DNA from: Rotaria sp. Silwood1
Taxonomy: Eukaryota > Rotifera > Eurotatoria > Philodinida > Philodinidae
Direction: 5' to 3'
Assembly: GCA_905250075.1 (NCBI GenBank)
Contig: CAJNOP010000192.1
Coordinates: 133,854 to 197,853 of the forward strand
Length of the DNA stretch: 64,000 bases
Below the pieces are notes generated by a model. It saw only the letters and a list, made by a program, of their open reading frames with translations. It was not told the DNA's origin and did not search any database. The position numbers and the translations under genes are program-made. Positions 1-13,247 of the stretch are shown here, piece after piece. Numbering within the stretch: position 1 is the stretch's first letter; each line of letters starts with the position of its first letter.

Positions 1-1085
1 TTTTGTGATTTTTTTGATGTTAGTTGTATCTATATAATCTGATTATATAGCGCATAGCTGTGAGTCAGATGTAATCGTTTTTGTTCAAGTATAGATCTCT
101 TGGTTCACCGAATATTTAATCATTGTGTCGGTCTCAAACTCGATAGGACAAAGTTCGAAACTATTCTGTCTATCCAACGATAAGACTGTAAATATTGTTG
201 AAATGACTATTTGATGTCTTCTGAGATAATATTCATCTGGTTTCAGTAAAAAATTCGATAGACGTCGAAGTTTTTTATGTATATTGTCATTGAGTTTTTT
301 TTTTAATTATTTAATCGTGAGATGGCATTAAAGAACAACATGATTTACTTTAGAAATCGATAGTTGATGAAATTTTCTACAATATATATTACTCAAGTTT
401 TTTATTATAATGCTTTGTTGATTTTCTATAATCATTCTATTAGTCGCTGTACCAATAGTAAGATAATGTAAAGAATATTGCCTGAAGATATGAAAATTTA
501 TATTTACATTCTTAATGCAAGGCATTGATGATAAGGAAGATTCTTTCTATAGCGAACATAACTCGTTTATTTTTAAGATGATGCCGATATTATTGTTAAT
601 GAAATAGATACTTTGTTTTATAAGTTATAGAGGTTCTTAAAGGACAGATAAGATTACTTTAACATGATAGACTTCTTAATCTTTGAACTCATTTCATTAT
701 CATAGATTGTGACTAACAGCAATACTAAGTACTACCTTAGTACTTATTAACAACTATTATAGCCTGAATGTTTCAACATTTTAAGAGATGTTTAATAGAA
801 TTGTCGAGTTATTCTAATTATCCAAATTGAACCTCAACAATCTTAAGAGTAAAGACCTTTGTATTAAAAATAAACCTATTCTATTATAAGATAATATGAA
901 TAGTAAAAGAACTCAGATGCTAAATCTTCTATATTTATAATATAAAATTTCAATGTTTTTTTTTTTATCGAAGGTTATAGTGAAACTATTTATCATTAAA
1001 TTCATAACAATATTTCCGAGGTTTTCAATGTCTTAAAATGATTATAAATGATTTCAATTGTTTGTTTTTTTTCTTCTTTTTTTAG
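1..1085. other. AT-rich stretch upstream of the zinc-finger exons
   Basis: I see no coding exon here. The end of the stretch is a poly-T tract followed by AG at 1084-1085, which is the splice acceptor of the first recognised zinc-finger exon. The stretch is therefore probably intron, with the true 5' exons either in it and too short to see or left of the window. Confidence 0.5.
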
Positions 1086-3995
1086 GAAGTTGATCAATTA
1101 CATCATTCATATTGTTGTAAAGTTCATGAATGTGGTGAAACATTTACTTCAAGATCTGAAGCATTAAAACATGCAAAAAAACATGCAGGTATATTAAATC
1201 TAAACATTGATTTAATCCTGAGTTTTTTTTTTCTATCTTTAGAACTTGATCCATTTGATTTTGTTTGTGATCATTGTGGAAAAAAATTTCTTGGTATTGC
1301 TAATATGAAACGACATTTACGTGTTCATATGGGTAGTGAAGGAAAAGATTTTGCTTGTCCATTATGTCATTATCGTGGTTGTACAACAACACATGTTAAA
1401 CGTCATATGGCACATAAACATTTAGAAAAGTAAAAGAAAATTTACAAATAAAATTTTATGTTTTTATATTTAGATCTATACCATGTCCATATTGTTCATT
1501 TATGGCTGCAACAAATGCTGATCTAAAAATTCATATGGCTCGTAGACATTGGGATATAGAAGGACTTGATATATTAAATAATTTACCTAAAACATATAAA
1601 AAAGAATGGAAATGTAATAAATGTGATACAGTTTTTCATGATTATTCTGTAAGAAAAGTTTTTTAATCTATAAAAAAAATTAATTTTTGTTTTATTTCTT
1701 TTTAATTAAATAGGATTTTCAAAATCATATTTATAGTCATTCAAGTCAAACAAATAAATTTCAATGTAATCTATGTCCATATAATTGTAAAAGTTTTTCA
1801 AAATTAAAAGTAAAATTTTTTTTTTGTTTTGTTTTATTGAAAATTGCTATTGTTTCTTTTTTTGTTTGATTTTTAGCGACATATGCTTTATCATCAAGGT
1901 CAACGTAATTATGAATGTCCAAAATGTAATAATAAATTTTATCAAATGGAACATCTTAAACGTCATTTAACATCGATACATAAATTAAATATTCCACAAA
2001 TTGGTCGTGGAAACCGTTTATTTAGTTCGGATATATTAAAACGGGTAATGACAAAATGAATGATTAATAATGAAAGAATTTTTTTTCGAACGAGAAAATG
2101 TTTCCAACTGTTGAATCGATTTTCGCTTGAGACTATTATCATTTAATCGGTTATGATGAGTAGTAAGAAAAAGTTATGTTGGTTTGTCAGATAGGTCTCA
2201 TAGTCACTAGAAATATCAGTAAGCTAGAGTTCGAATGAACCTATCATTACTGAGATATTTGAATTTTTGAAGATAATCTAAAAACTGTCCAAGTTTTCTT
2301 CGGGTTCAGTTGGTAAATGTAAATGCCTAAGAAACATTTTCGACCAAGTGACCATATCTATAATATGATTCATTTTTTTTCCTATGAATACTACTGTTTC
2401 AATATTATTTTAGTATTTCAGTAAAGTAGATCGAAACTTTTTCTTTCAAGTGTCGAAACGATGTTGATTTGTTTCCTTCAATGCAACTCCTTCATTGTTT
2501 TTCATCAGGATGGCATAATAAGATGATTCACTCTTTTTCTCGCTATTCTTAACTTTTCAATGGAGATCTTATAAATATCGTTGAGCCTAACTTAGACTCA
2601 ACGTTCTGCTTTCTATATCATTAAAATAAAGTGTCTATTTTTTTGACAATTACCAGATAATGCTCATAGGAACTCTTTATGAATTTTCTTTGCTAATATT
2701 ACATTCGGAACAACCTCAGACACTGAAAGTCTTTCGTGAAACTCTAATTATCTGCAAGTTTTATATAGGATCTAAACCTGTTTCAACTTTAATGTTTGGA
2801 AAGAAAAATCATAAAGAATTTACACGAATATGTTCTACTATTTATCATTAAATATGCAGTGTACATTTAAAAGTTAAAGTTATCAAAATAAAAGTATACT
2901 TTCGTTTGTTCATTGTAATGATCATTGGAGAGAAATCTATTTGTTGAAAGTTTCATTCGACGAGACCTTTCATAAATCTAATATAGTTCAACAGAATATA
3001 GAAAATAATTTACAGTAGCATTTCATATAATATATGCAAATTTTATGTTTCAGTTATAGAGACTGAAAAACTAAATAATTATAAATTCATTATTTTATCA
3101 TTAGTATATTTATTTTTGTATAGCATTCGGATATGCAAAATATTCCACCACCACATGGAACTGTACCTCAATGTTATAAAGTCATTTCAAAATGTGTATT
3201 TACATGTCAAAAATGTCCATTTTCAACAACGAAACTTTATCATCTCAACGAACATGTTAAAAGTGAACATTTACAACTCGATGATTCAGCACATGTCTGT
3301 ACTTTTTGTTCATATATAACAGATAAAAAAACGAATCTTAAAGTAATAAATAATGAAAAGATTTATTTTTTTTGAGAATCTTAATTTTAATATTTTCTTT
3401 TTTTTTTCAAGCGTCATTTACATCATAATCATGCTGGTCAATCTAATACACCTGTACTTTTATCGAATGATGCTCTTTTATCAAATCCTAATACAAAGTA
3501 TGATATATGAACTTAAAAAGAAATAGATGATTATATTATTTGAGAAAATAAAAAAAAAAAAATAATTATATTTTTCTTTAGATTTCAATGTGGACTTTGT
3601 CGTCGATATCAAAGTAATGTTGATGAATTTATTAAACATATTACAGAAAAACATCGTATGGATGTATGTATGAATATTTTAAATAAAATAATAAATATCG
3701 GATATATTTCTTCTTCTTCTTCTAGGTTGTTATATTAGATTCCGCTAATAATGGAAATATTCATCAACAGATAAAATCTCGTGGTCGAGCTGAAGTACGT
3801 TTTTTTGTCTTTGATTTATGTTTTGTTGATTTTTAATTCATTTGTATATATTTCTAGTTAATATGTGCAAGTAATAATTCAACACCATTTCGATTTGATG
3901 AATACGGTGGTCTTGTTACTGTTATGAAAAATCCAAATGATACAACAATAAATAATTCAAATAATTCAACAACAGATTTTCTACTTCAGCAATAA
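1086..3995 (+). CDS. C2H2 zinc-finger protein (5' end missing), ten fingers
   Basis: A probable sequence-specific DNA-binding nuclear protein. Ten exons were read: 1086-1188, 1243-1429, 1474-1648, 1714-1809, 1877-2044, 3124-3342, 3412-3497, 3582-3663, 3726-3794, 3858-3995. They add up to 1323 nt, 440 codons plus TAA, with all phases matching. Ten C2H2 units follow each other, for example FVCDHCGKKFLGIANMKRH, FACPLCHYRGC..H...KH, YECPKCNNKFYQMEHLKRH and FQCGLCRRY..H....KH. Linkers are longer than the TGEKP linkers of KRAB-type arrays, and spacing is irregular. The arrangement recalls animal regulators such as HINFP or ZFAT, but I cannot assign an orthologue. Introns are about 44-85 bp except one of 1079 bp (2045-3123). 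The C-terminus is Asn/Thr-rich. The first exon starts at a splice acceptor, so the start codon lies upstream and is not seen. Confidence 0.85.
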
Positions 3996-6900
3996 AGAAT
4001 AAAAAAAGACAAAAAAGAAAAGCCAAAATTTGTTTTCTGTTTTTCTATCTTTAGTTCATTTTTTTGTTTGTTCTGTATACACAATTGTTATTTTAACAAT
4101 CAGTCAGTCCTCATAGGATTGTATTTTGCATCTTTAAAAAGAAAAAAAAAATATCACACACACACACACACACACAACCTATTTATGTGTATTGTTCTGT
4201 TTTTGTTTGTTTGTTTATTATAAAAAAAAAAACCATTGTCAAGAAAGAAAAAAAAATCTACTCAATGATTGTATTCTTTTCTTTATTGGCATATTAATAA
4301 TAAAAAAAAAAAAAAAACCTATATTTAGAAAAAAAAAGTCGAACAAAATAACCTTGCTAATCAAATAAATAGACAATAAATCAGGATTGTTTATTGATTA
4401 TAATAAAAGTTTTAGAAGAATTGTTTATGTTTTGCATATGTTTTCATATAACACAATAGTAGAAGATTGAATATTGTTTCTTTCAAAAACAAAAAAAAAG
4501 ATACATTGTATAATAGGCTCTATCTGACTTGCAAAACCAAATCTTTATAATTGTTATTCAAATTTTAATAAATAACAATAGATGAACATGTTTTATTATG
4601 ATGTTAATTTCTCCTATAAGAAATTTGAAAATTCAGGAATTGCGACTGGGAAAATGTTAACAATTGAATTTATCATTCTTGATGACATGTTAAAGGAAAT
4701 TACTGTACTTGCTAGTATGAAGACAATGAAAACTTCATTAATAGAGAGATATTTTAGCAGTCATAAATGATTGTTTCTTGATGATTTATTCCTATTGTCT
4801 ATTCAATTCAATATCTTTTTAATTTCGTCACATATAATACTGTTTACCCCTTCATTTTAAATATATCCTGAAAGTATATGTCTTTACTACCTGTTTTACG
4901 AGTTTCCTAACTATAAACATCTATTGTTAGATTATTAGAGTGGAAAATTTCTTGCTTTAAGCATTGCATTGTGATAAGAAAACACAAACATCAATAACAT
5001 GCTACATTAAAACTTACAATAGATGAAAGTCTTTATATTTTAGAAAGATCATTATCTTTACGCTTTAGTTCAAATGTTGCGCTGATGAATGAATAAATGA
5101 ACTGGAATTTCTATTGTCTATTTGAAAATATCTAAACTATGTTTCAGATTACTCATGATGAAAAAGTAGAACAATAATAGGCTATAATTATCTTTAATAA
5201 TCTATTGAAATTTTCAAAACAGCTAGAATAATTTTAGTTTTGTAATTTCGCCATAGTACTCAATGACGTATCTTTTAATAAATATCCAGCTGTCTATTAT
5301 GTCCGAAAACGGAAACGCGTAAAACAAAAATTTGACAACACTTTTGTCGCATCCGGTATACTAGTTAATTGAAGGCGTTGTTAGAATGATAATATTTCAT
5401 CTTAGATAATGAGCACCCTTGAATTTCTAGAATTTATTATATGATAGAAACGTCAAGAGAGAAAAAACATTAAGATCAATAAAAATATGTAATAAACATC
5501 ATAGCATGAAATTTATTATTATTTGGAAGGAAATGAATATTTAATTCAGTGCTATTATTGAAAAGAAATTTTATTTTCTATCGATTATCATAAACTATTG
5601 ACATGCTCAATGCATTTGAGAAGAACACAATTTAAAATATATGCTTGAGCGTTACTATTCATTTTATTTTGCTCATTTCCTTATTCTAAATGATACGAAA
5701 AAAGAAAATTGTTTCATTCGCTTCATTTATTATATCGAACAAGAGTGTTTCTATCGATACCTACGTTCTAACCTACTTTACAAAAAAAATAACTTAATTA
5801 AAAGCATATTTAAAAAAATGAATTTCAAAAAACAAAAATTATTATTTAATTCAAAATGACTTCAATGTTCTAGATCGACAAGAAATTTCTCATAATATCA
5901 ACTTGAAATGTAGGTCGAATATAAAAAATATTTCTTGTTTAATTACATAAGGCGTAATTGTAGTGTTAAAAGACTTTCTCAAATATACAAGATCAAGTTT
6001 AATATTTAATTCATTACATTTAGTACTCAACAAACTAGCTGTTTAACATCTCGTACTTAGTATTTTTCTTTTAGCAAGTTTGTATTACGACTGTTTTCTT
6101 TTCTAATGCACTCTTCCAGAACAAAAACATAATCATTTTCTTCGAGAATTTCAGAAAAAGAAATGAAAAGTGACATTTGATATGATATTATAATAATCAT
6201 ATCAAAGATTAATTTTCTAATGAGATATTACATTCATGCAAAACCTCGTTGACGTACTGTATTCTTTTTATCATTGTCATTTTCATTATTCAAAAAAGAA
6301 TCTTATATCTTTTTTTTTTTTTTTTCGCAAATGAAAACAGGTGAGACGTACATATATGTATTTTTCTTTTAAAAAAATTTTTTTGTCGAAAGAACTTTGT
6401 GAGTTATTTTATTTATCTAATAAATGTAATCTAATGATGTTCAAAATCAATTAATATTATTTGTTTACAATAGAATAGAGTGAAAGTAAATATTAACATT
6501 GACATAACTGTGCAAATATGAAACATGTCATGTAGGTCTATTGACATCAGTAATTTTTAAAGAAAATGGCATGAAAATTGACTTTTCTTTAAAAAAATTT
6601 CTTTTTTTTTTGCATCAATGTCGACTTTTATATGTGAAATGATAATAAAAGTCATTAAAATACAGATAAAAACAAATGTTTTACTATATTTGTTGTTATG
6701 ATGCGAAAGTGGAAAATGTCAGAATGATGATCAAGTTCTCTTTTTTTTTTTCTTCTATATCATTCTGTTGTATATAGATGTAATCCAGAATAACACTGGC
6801 GATGATGAAGAAGCAAAAGAAAAGAACGGATCGAGTAGTGCATATTTTTTTTTTTTTATCTAATAATAAAGACATTTTTAGACTCAGTCTTCATTGATAG

Positions 6901-8501
6901 TAGAGTGATGAAGACAAGTAGTCGTAAGCACTATTCGAAATCTTCTTGATTTGTCATTAATATAAATATTAGGATTTACCGCTATCTTATATCTATTGGT
7001 GACTAATATAATACAGATTATATGAGGAGTGACAAATTAAGATTGGTATTAGAAAAAGCACTAATACTTTTGAATTAGTATTGAAAATAAAGCTTGACAC
7101 TTGCCTGTTTCTTTGCATTAGCATAATTAGTAAATACTATAATGTTATTATTATGTTAGTATTCATTTTAACTCTAATACATCAAGTATGTAGAATAAGG
7201 TTTCATTCTCTTAAGGAATATTCTATTTGTCCATCTTTTCATGTTAGTAGAAGCAAATACTTATAGTCATTTATGTCTACTCAATAATACTAGAGTTTCT
7301 AATGTATGAATGTTATTCTTTTACAGATAGAAATGACGTCACTATTATAGATAGTTTTGAATGAATATTAGAAAAATTTTGTCAGTAATGTCACATAAAA
7401 AATTAGTCTCTAGACAATATCTTACAAATTGGATTCTTTAAAGAACTATAATAATAAATTGCGCATTCGTATTTATGTAACTATATCTGTTCATTATCTT
7501 AATCTGTCACTTATGGTAATTGTTCGCAGTTTCTTTTTTGTTTTTTTTTGTATTTTATTAAGTACCTAAAAGACTATCAATATGGATGATTTATTGTTGT
7601 CCTAAACTTTCTACACTTTTAATGGATTTGCTTCATTTAGTAAGAAAAAAAAAAAAGTCGTTCTAAAGTGATTCAGACAAAAAAAAATTATCAATCAACT
7701 CACTCAATCACTATAAGTAATGTCATTTCGCTTTTCATAACACTCATTCGTCCGTTGCATTGTTTCCCTAAGTTACTATTACGACAAAAAAATTGAGCTT
7801 CAGCAGTTTCTTTTTTTTTATATTAATGTTCATAATGGCATGAGAAAATGTCACAGAGACCATAGGTATTGAGTTGAAAAACAAAAATTACTTGTAATGA
7901 ATGAATGATGGAACGAATATGCTTTATTTTTTTCTCTCTATCTCTTGAGAATGCTAAAACAAGACCAATTGAAGTTTTTTTTTTTTTTCTTTTTTTTTTA
8001 TGATTTTGACGGTGGTTGCACTTGTATAATGATAATATCTAGAGAGTTAAAATATTGTCATAGAATAGATTTTTAGCTATTCATTGTACACGTGCTATGA
8101 ATAGTAACATTCATCATTTTAAAAACATTTAAGAGTAGAATATTCTTTGACACACTTAAAAGTGATTCTACATCCGTTTGTGTTCTTTATATAAATAGAT
8201 TTTCAACTTTCGGATATCTACGCATACGTAATACATATAAAAGTATGATTCATCATGTTAATTTGATGTTTGCTACACTTTTTTTTTTTTTTTTTCTTAA
8301 ATAATTAATTCTAATGCAAAATAATATTCTACTAGTATCCTTGTTGTTTGTTTGTTTTTTTTTAATACTTATGTATAAATATTAAAATAAGTATTTATGA
8401 TTAGATTAATATTCATTCTTATAACATTAAGGTTAAATTATCAATTGTTTATTTTTTTTTTTAGATATATTTCTTTAATTAGATTATAAAGATAAATTTA
8501 G
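3996..8501. other. Intergenic, AT-rich
   Basis: Holds the probable 3' UTR of the zinc-finger gene, a (CA)n microsatellite at about 4155-4176, many poly-A/poly-T runs, and toward its end the leader of the GPCR gene. A polypyrimidine-AG at about 8450-8464 may be the acceptor of a 5' UTR exon. No supported coding region was found; the short ORFs look random. Confidence 0.5.
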
Positions 8502-11500
8502 ATGTCGACAGATATATTTACTTTATCGTGGTTTATGGTGTTTGCTTTGATTATGTTAATTGCACTTGTTGCTAATATAATTATTATTTTAGCAATACTT
8601 CGAGATAAATCTATGCATACATCAACTTATTTTTATATAATTAATGTTAATATAGCCGATATACTTCTTGTACTTAGTTGTTTACCAGAACGTTTAACTG
8701 CAGCATTTGGATCTAATGATGGTTTTAATTTAGGCATGTTTATATGTAAGTTTTTGATTTGTTTTTGTTTTTGTTTTTGAATTATTTATTAAAATGAAAA
8801 TAAACATTTTGTTACTAGAATGTCATGCTTATGCGTAGGATTCATGAAAGGATCGGTTCTTTTATAATAGTAGTATGACAAAAATAATCTGTTTTCTATA
8901 TCAAATATCATGAACATATATGAATCTAATCAATGTTGAATGAGAAGTTCTTGTTTTTTATAATCAAAGTCTTATATTTTCATGATTTATTTATTAATTT
9001 AAACTATTATCATGAAATATAAAAGATTTCTTTGTTTTTGTTTGAAATTTTCTCTCAATTACAAATTTTAATAATAATCTAGTATTTTGTTTTTAATAAA
9101 ATAAGAATATTAATAAGATTCTAATTCATGAAATATATAAAGGAAAAGATATATGACAATTATTAGAATGCCTGGAATGTAGCTAAACATCCTTTATTTA
9201 CCTTCAACTACTTCTGATGAAACTAACATCGATTTTACAATCTTTAGTATATACAAATATTGTTTAAAAGAATTATAAAGATAGATAAGGTTAATCTAAT
9301 GGAAAATAAGTTCAAGCTATCCCAAAAAAGCTTATTTACTATAATGGTTATAGAATTGTAGATAAATAAACACTGTATTATATATTTAAATCTAAATTTA
9401 GATTGAAATGTGACGTTCATGAGCATATTCATTATGATTCTCTAGATCTTTGAAGTGCTTTCCTTTTAGCAGTTCATAAAAATAGTGACGTCAATATTAC
9501 ACATAAAATTGATTTATTTTTAACCTATAATCGACATTAAATTGAAAATAATTGATAAATCAATAAAATATGTTATTCATATGTCATCATTTCATTTTTA
9601 TTACAGAAATTATCATGTCTTTAATCGAAAATTACTTATAGAATGATAATAATTATTTTGTCAAACAAAATATTTATAGCATAATGAGATAAATTTTAAT
9701 TAAACCATTCATAATGAATACTTATAGAAAAATTCAAATGTCAGATATTTATGAAAACTAGGTTAAGAAAATAATAACTAATATTTTTCACATGAATTAG
9801 ATTGCTGAACATCCTGTCTTTATTGTTTATGATAACTCAAATTGTACTTTTACGACAAAAAAATTGCATTATCAAGTGTACTCTAAATTTGAAATCAGTA
9901 AGGTCAATATGACTTTTATTTATTTATTTATTTTGTCACATGTACTCATAGCATTTTTAATATATATTATTTGTGATATGCATGAAATTTTTGTATCAGT
10001 TTCGTTTGTTTTATATTTATTAGATTGAACAATATTACTTTTCGTATCCTTTTTTCTAAATTAATTTTAAGAATAACTTCTATATCTTGCTTTGCTTTTT
10101 TTCTTAATAAATTAAATTATGTTTTTTTTCATGACATTCATCTATTCAAAAAAAAAAAAAACAAGTCAAAACGTTTTTTGTTTGTGTCTTGTTTTATAAA
10201 ATATTTCATAAAGGTTGAATTCATTAAGATTTTTTTATATAATAAAGTATATCTCAATGAATAAAGATTATAATTGCATATATAAAAGATCATAACAAAA
10301 CATAAAAGAGAATAATGAATTAAATAATAATCTTCTCAAGGTTAAAGTATTATAAAAAGAAATATATGTTTATTTGAATAATAATCTTGATGAAACTTGA
10401 TCATTTATTAGATTTTATTGTTATAATAGAACTTTAATTGATAATATTCTATAATAGAATCAATACTAACATCATAAAACAAATCATACGTCAAAAAAAA
10501 AAAATGATATCTCAGTAGAAATTTCTGCTTAATCATTAATTATATGTTTAAAAAGTGAAAGTAACTTATATACCTAGTAATTTTTTTATACGACATAAAA
10601 AATTAGATATTTATTTATGTAATGTCGTCATTCATACGAAATAATTATTTTCATACAAATTAAATCCTACTTAAATCTAATTTTAGCTTTCCGTAGTAAT
10701 TCTATTCCACATTTGCGTATGCAACAATAAGAAAACAATTATCCTACATTTGTTGTTTCTTTTTTATCATAACGTTTATAAAATTGTGTCATTTCTATTA
10801 GTGATTCAATATTAGATCAATCGAGAATTTCACAATAGACTATCGACAGGATTTGTCGGTTTTAAATATTGTTCATGTATCGATTTCCGTAATTAACACA
10901 TTCATACACTACTAAGTGAAAATTGAATTCAATGTAATCAAATACCTTTCCGAAACATGTTAAAATTCTATAGTTGAAATCAATAGACCGAAATTTATTT
11001 TTTTTTTCCGGCGAAAGTCGATAATGATGTATCGGAAAATATATGTATAAATCTGATTATTATTCATAAGAACTTTAATAATAGAATTGTTTCGTCAAAG
11101 GAATATAACTCTATCGTTCGATCATTTAAATATGATCGAAGCAAAACTATAGTGGAATCAATCATTCGGCAGTGTTCACGAACAGAAATAGTCAATAAAT
11201 TCGATTAATGCTTATTATTATTAAATCTTAAAAATTGAACAAATAGAAAAATAGATCGAAATATTCGAACGAGACCGTTCATTTATTATATTAGAAATTA
11301 TATCAATAAAAGTTTGATGACATTTGTATTGTCTCATTAAGTTAAATAAACAAATGTACTTTTAATTCGACTTGTGTTATGTAAAAACAATAAGACATTT
11401 TCTATATTTATTTCTTAAGAGAAATATGAGAATCAAAAAAAAAGAATAAATGAAGAACTAAAAAAGACATATGCTATAATAAACAAGAATATTGATGTTG

Positions 11501-13105
11501 AGTATGTTTTTTTGTTTATACAATCATTTTTGACGAGAAAAATTTTATTATTCATCGACGATCGGGAAAATATGTGGAAAACTTTTTCTAGGGAAATAAT
11601 TTGAATTTATGAATAGTTTTGTTTTCAATATACATAACAAAAACTAAAAAGGACAACATATATAATCGAATTTTTGCATAGTTAACAAAACTTCTATGAA
11701 AATATTTTTTTTAAATTAAAAAAAAAAACAAAAAAAGTTAACTGAAGAAATAAATATTAAAGTCTATGCATTTTGATTAATCTAATAGAAAAAGAAGAAA
11801 AAAAAATAATTAAAAAATAAAATTTCGTTTGAAATAGGTTATTTGCTACCATTTCTTCAACAAGTATCAATGCATGCAGCATTAGCATTTTTACTTGTCG
11901 TAACTATACATCGTTGTTATCCAGCTGGTGTTCCAAGTTTTTTACAAGGTGATTTAATTCGTCGACAAATTCGTAATTATTCTCAAACATTATGTATTCT
12001 ATGGGCATTTGCTATATTAATTAATTTACCATTATTTTCAATAACAAAATATGAAAAAAATCATTTAAATATAACAATTTTAAAAGAAAATGGTACAAAT
12101 TCAACATTTTTTATTGCAGAAGCTAGTTGTTATACAGGTGCAACAGAAATATGGTCAAGAACTTATTTAATATTACTACTTGTTTTGACATATCTTATAA
12201 CAGGTGTTTTTCTTATAGTTATTTATGGACGAGTTATTCGTATTATACTTGCATCAGAAAAATTTGTGACAAATCCTAGTAGTAAAAGTCCAAATACTAG
12301 TGATCAATATCGATTTGTTTCATCGGATAAAATAAAAGAACAATATCGTTCAAAAATAATTATTCGAACAAATGGAAAAGTTGATGGAGAAACTCTACGT
12401 TCATATTCAACAACATCATCATCAAGTGGATCAAATCGACGTCAACCACAAAATTCACCTAGAACATCTTTAGTTGTTTGTACATCAATAGGACAAAATG
12501 ATTTACATAGAACATCAAGTCATTCACATTCAACACAACATATACAAGTTATTATTATGGTTTTTATTGTTATTATATTGTATATATTACTTCTTTTACC
12601 ATATCGTTTATTAAATTTATTATATATTGTTCATAATAAAATATTTCAACAAACAATTATGAATGAAATATTATTTCAATGTTTATTAAATAGTGTTCGT
12701 TTACTTGTTTTTCTTAATTGTGCATTACAACCAATTACATGTTTAATAATATCATCACGTTTACGTCAAACAGTTCATAAACTTCTTCGATCATGGTATA
12801 AATGTTATTGTTATTGTAGATTTTCATCATTACCATCATCTCATACTGAACAACAGGATACTCGAGCTATTCGTATACATTTATCAAAACTATATCATAA
12901 TCCAAATCGTTATCAAAATCAACAACAAAAACAAAATATTTTTCGTGATAATCGTCCATTACAAACATCATTAAATAATACAAATTTAGTATGTGGTCAT
13001 GTTTTAGCATTAAATCATTTATCACAACGACAATTTCAACCATTTTCAAATATAACGAATAAAACTCGATTTGCTATTGCATTTACTAATGGACGAAGAC
13101 AATAA
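8502..13105 (+). CDS. Orphan rhodopsin-like (class A) GPCR
   Basis: A seven-transmembrane receptor expected at the plasma membrane; the ligand is unknown, and a neuropeptide-type receptor is my guess from overall look. Two exons, 8502-8745 and 11838-13105, joined across a 3092 bp intron, give 1512 nt (503 aa). The splice restores Cys82 (3.25) exactly at the start of TM3; 25 residues later Arg107 sits at position 3.50, as the family requires. The DRY motif is HRC here. TM1 (about 9-33) has VANIIIILAIL, and TM2 has NVNIADILLVLSCLP with the usual Asp. A Cys in loop 2 (EASCYTGATEIW) can pair with Cys82. Loop 3 is long and Ser/Thr-rich. TM6 has LLLLPYR, and TM7 ends in LQPITC where NPxxY is usual. 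The altered DRY and NPxxY motifs are the odd points. The ATG directly follows TTTAG, so a 5' UTR splice could end there. Confidence 0.85.
8746..11837 (+). other. Long intron of the GPCR gene
   Basis: GT at 8746-8747 (TGTAAGT context) and AG at 11836-11837. It is AT-rich with poly-A and poly-T runs. I saw no nested gene; the 79- and 62-codon ORFs inside are low-complexity and look random. Confidence 0.7.
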
Positions 13106-13164
13106 ATAAATTTAAAAAAGAATCTCATTTTTTTGTTGTTTATCTAGATAGTTTTATTTAAATA

Positions 13165-13200
13165 AAAAAGAAACGAAAGAAAGAAAGAAAGAAAGCAAAC
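13165..13200. repeat. (GAAA)n microsatellite
   Basis: A run of AAAG/GAAA units in the 142 bp gap between the two convergent stop codons of the GPCR (13105) and CCDC40 (13248). Confidence 0.8.
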
Positions 13201-13247
13201 AAAACTGAAATGAAAATAAAGTCTACAAAATAAGATCATTTTGTTAT

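Noticed and set aside
4155-4176. (CA)n tract considered as a regulatory element
   Set aside because: It is an ordinary microsatellite in a 3' flank.
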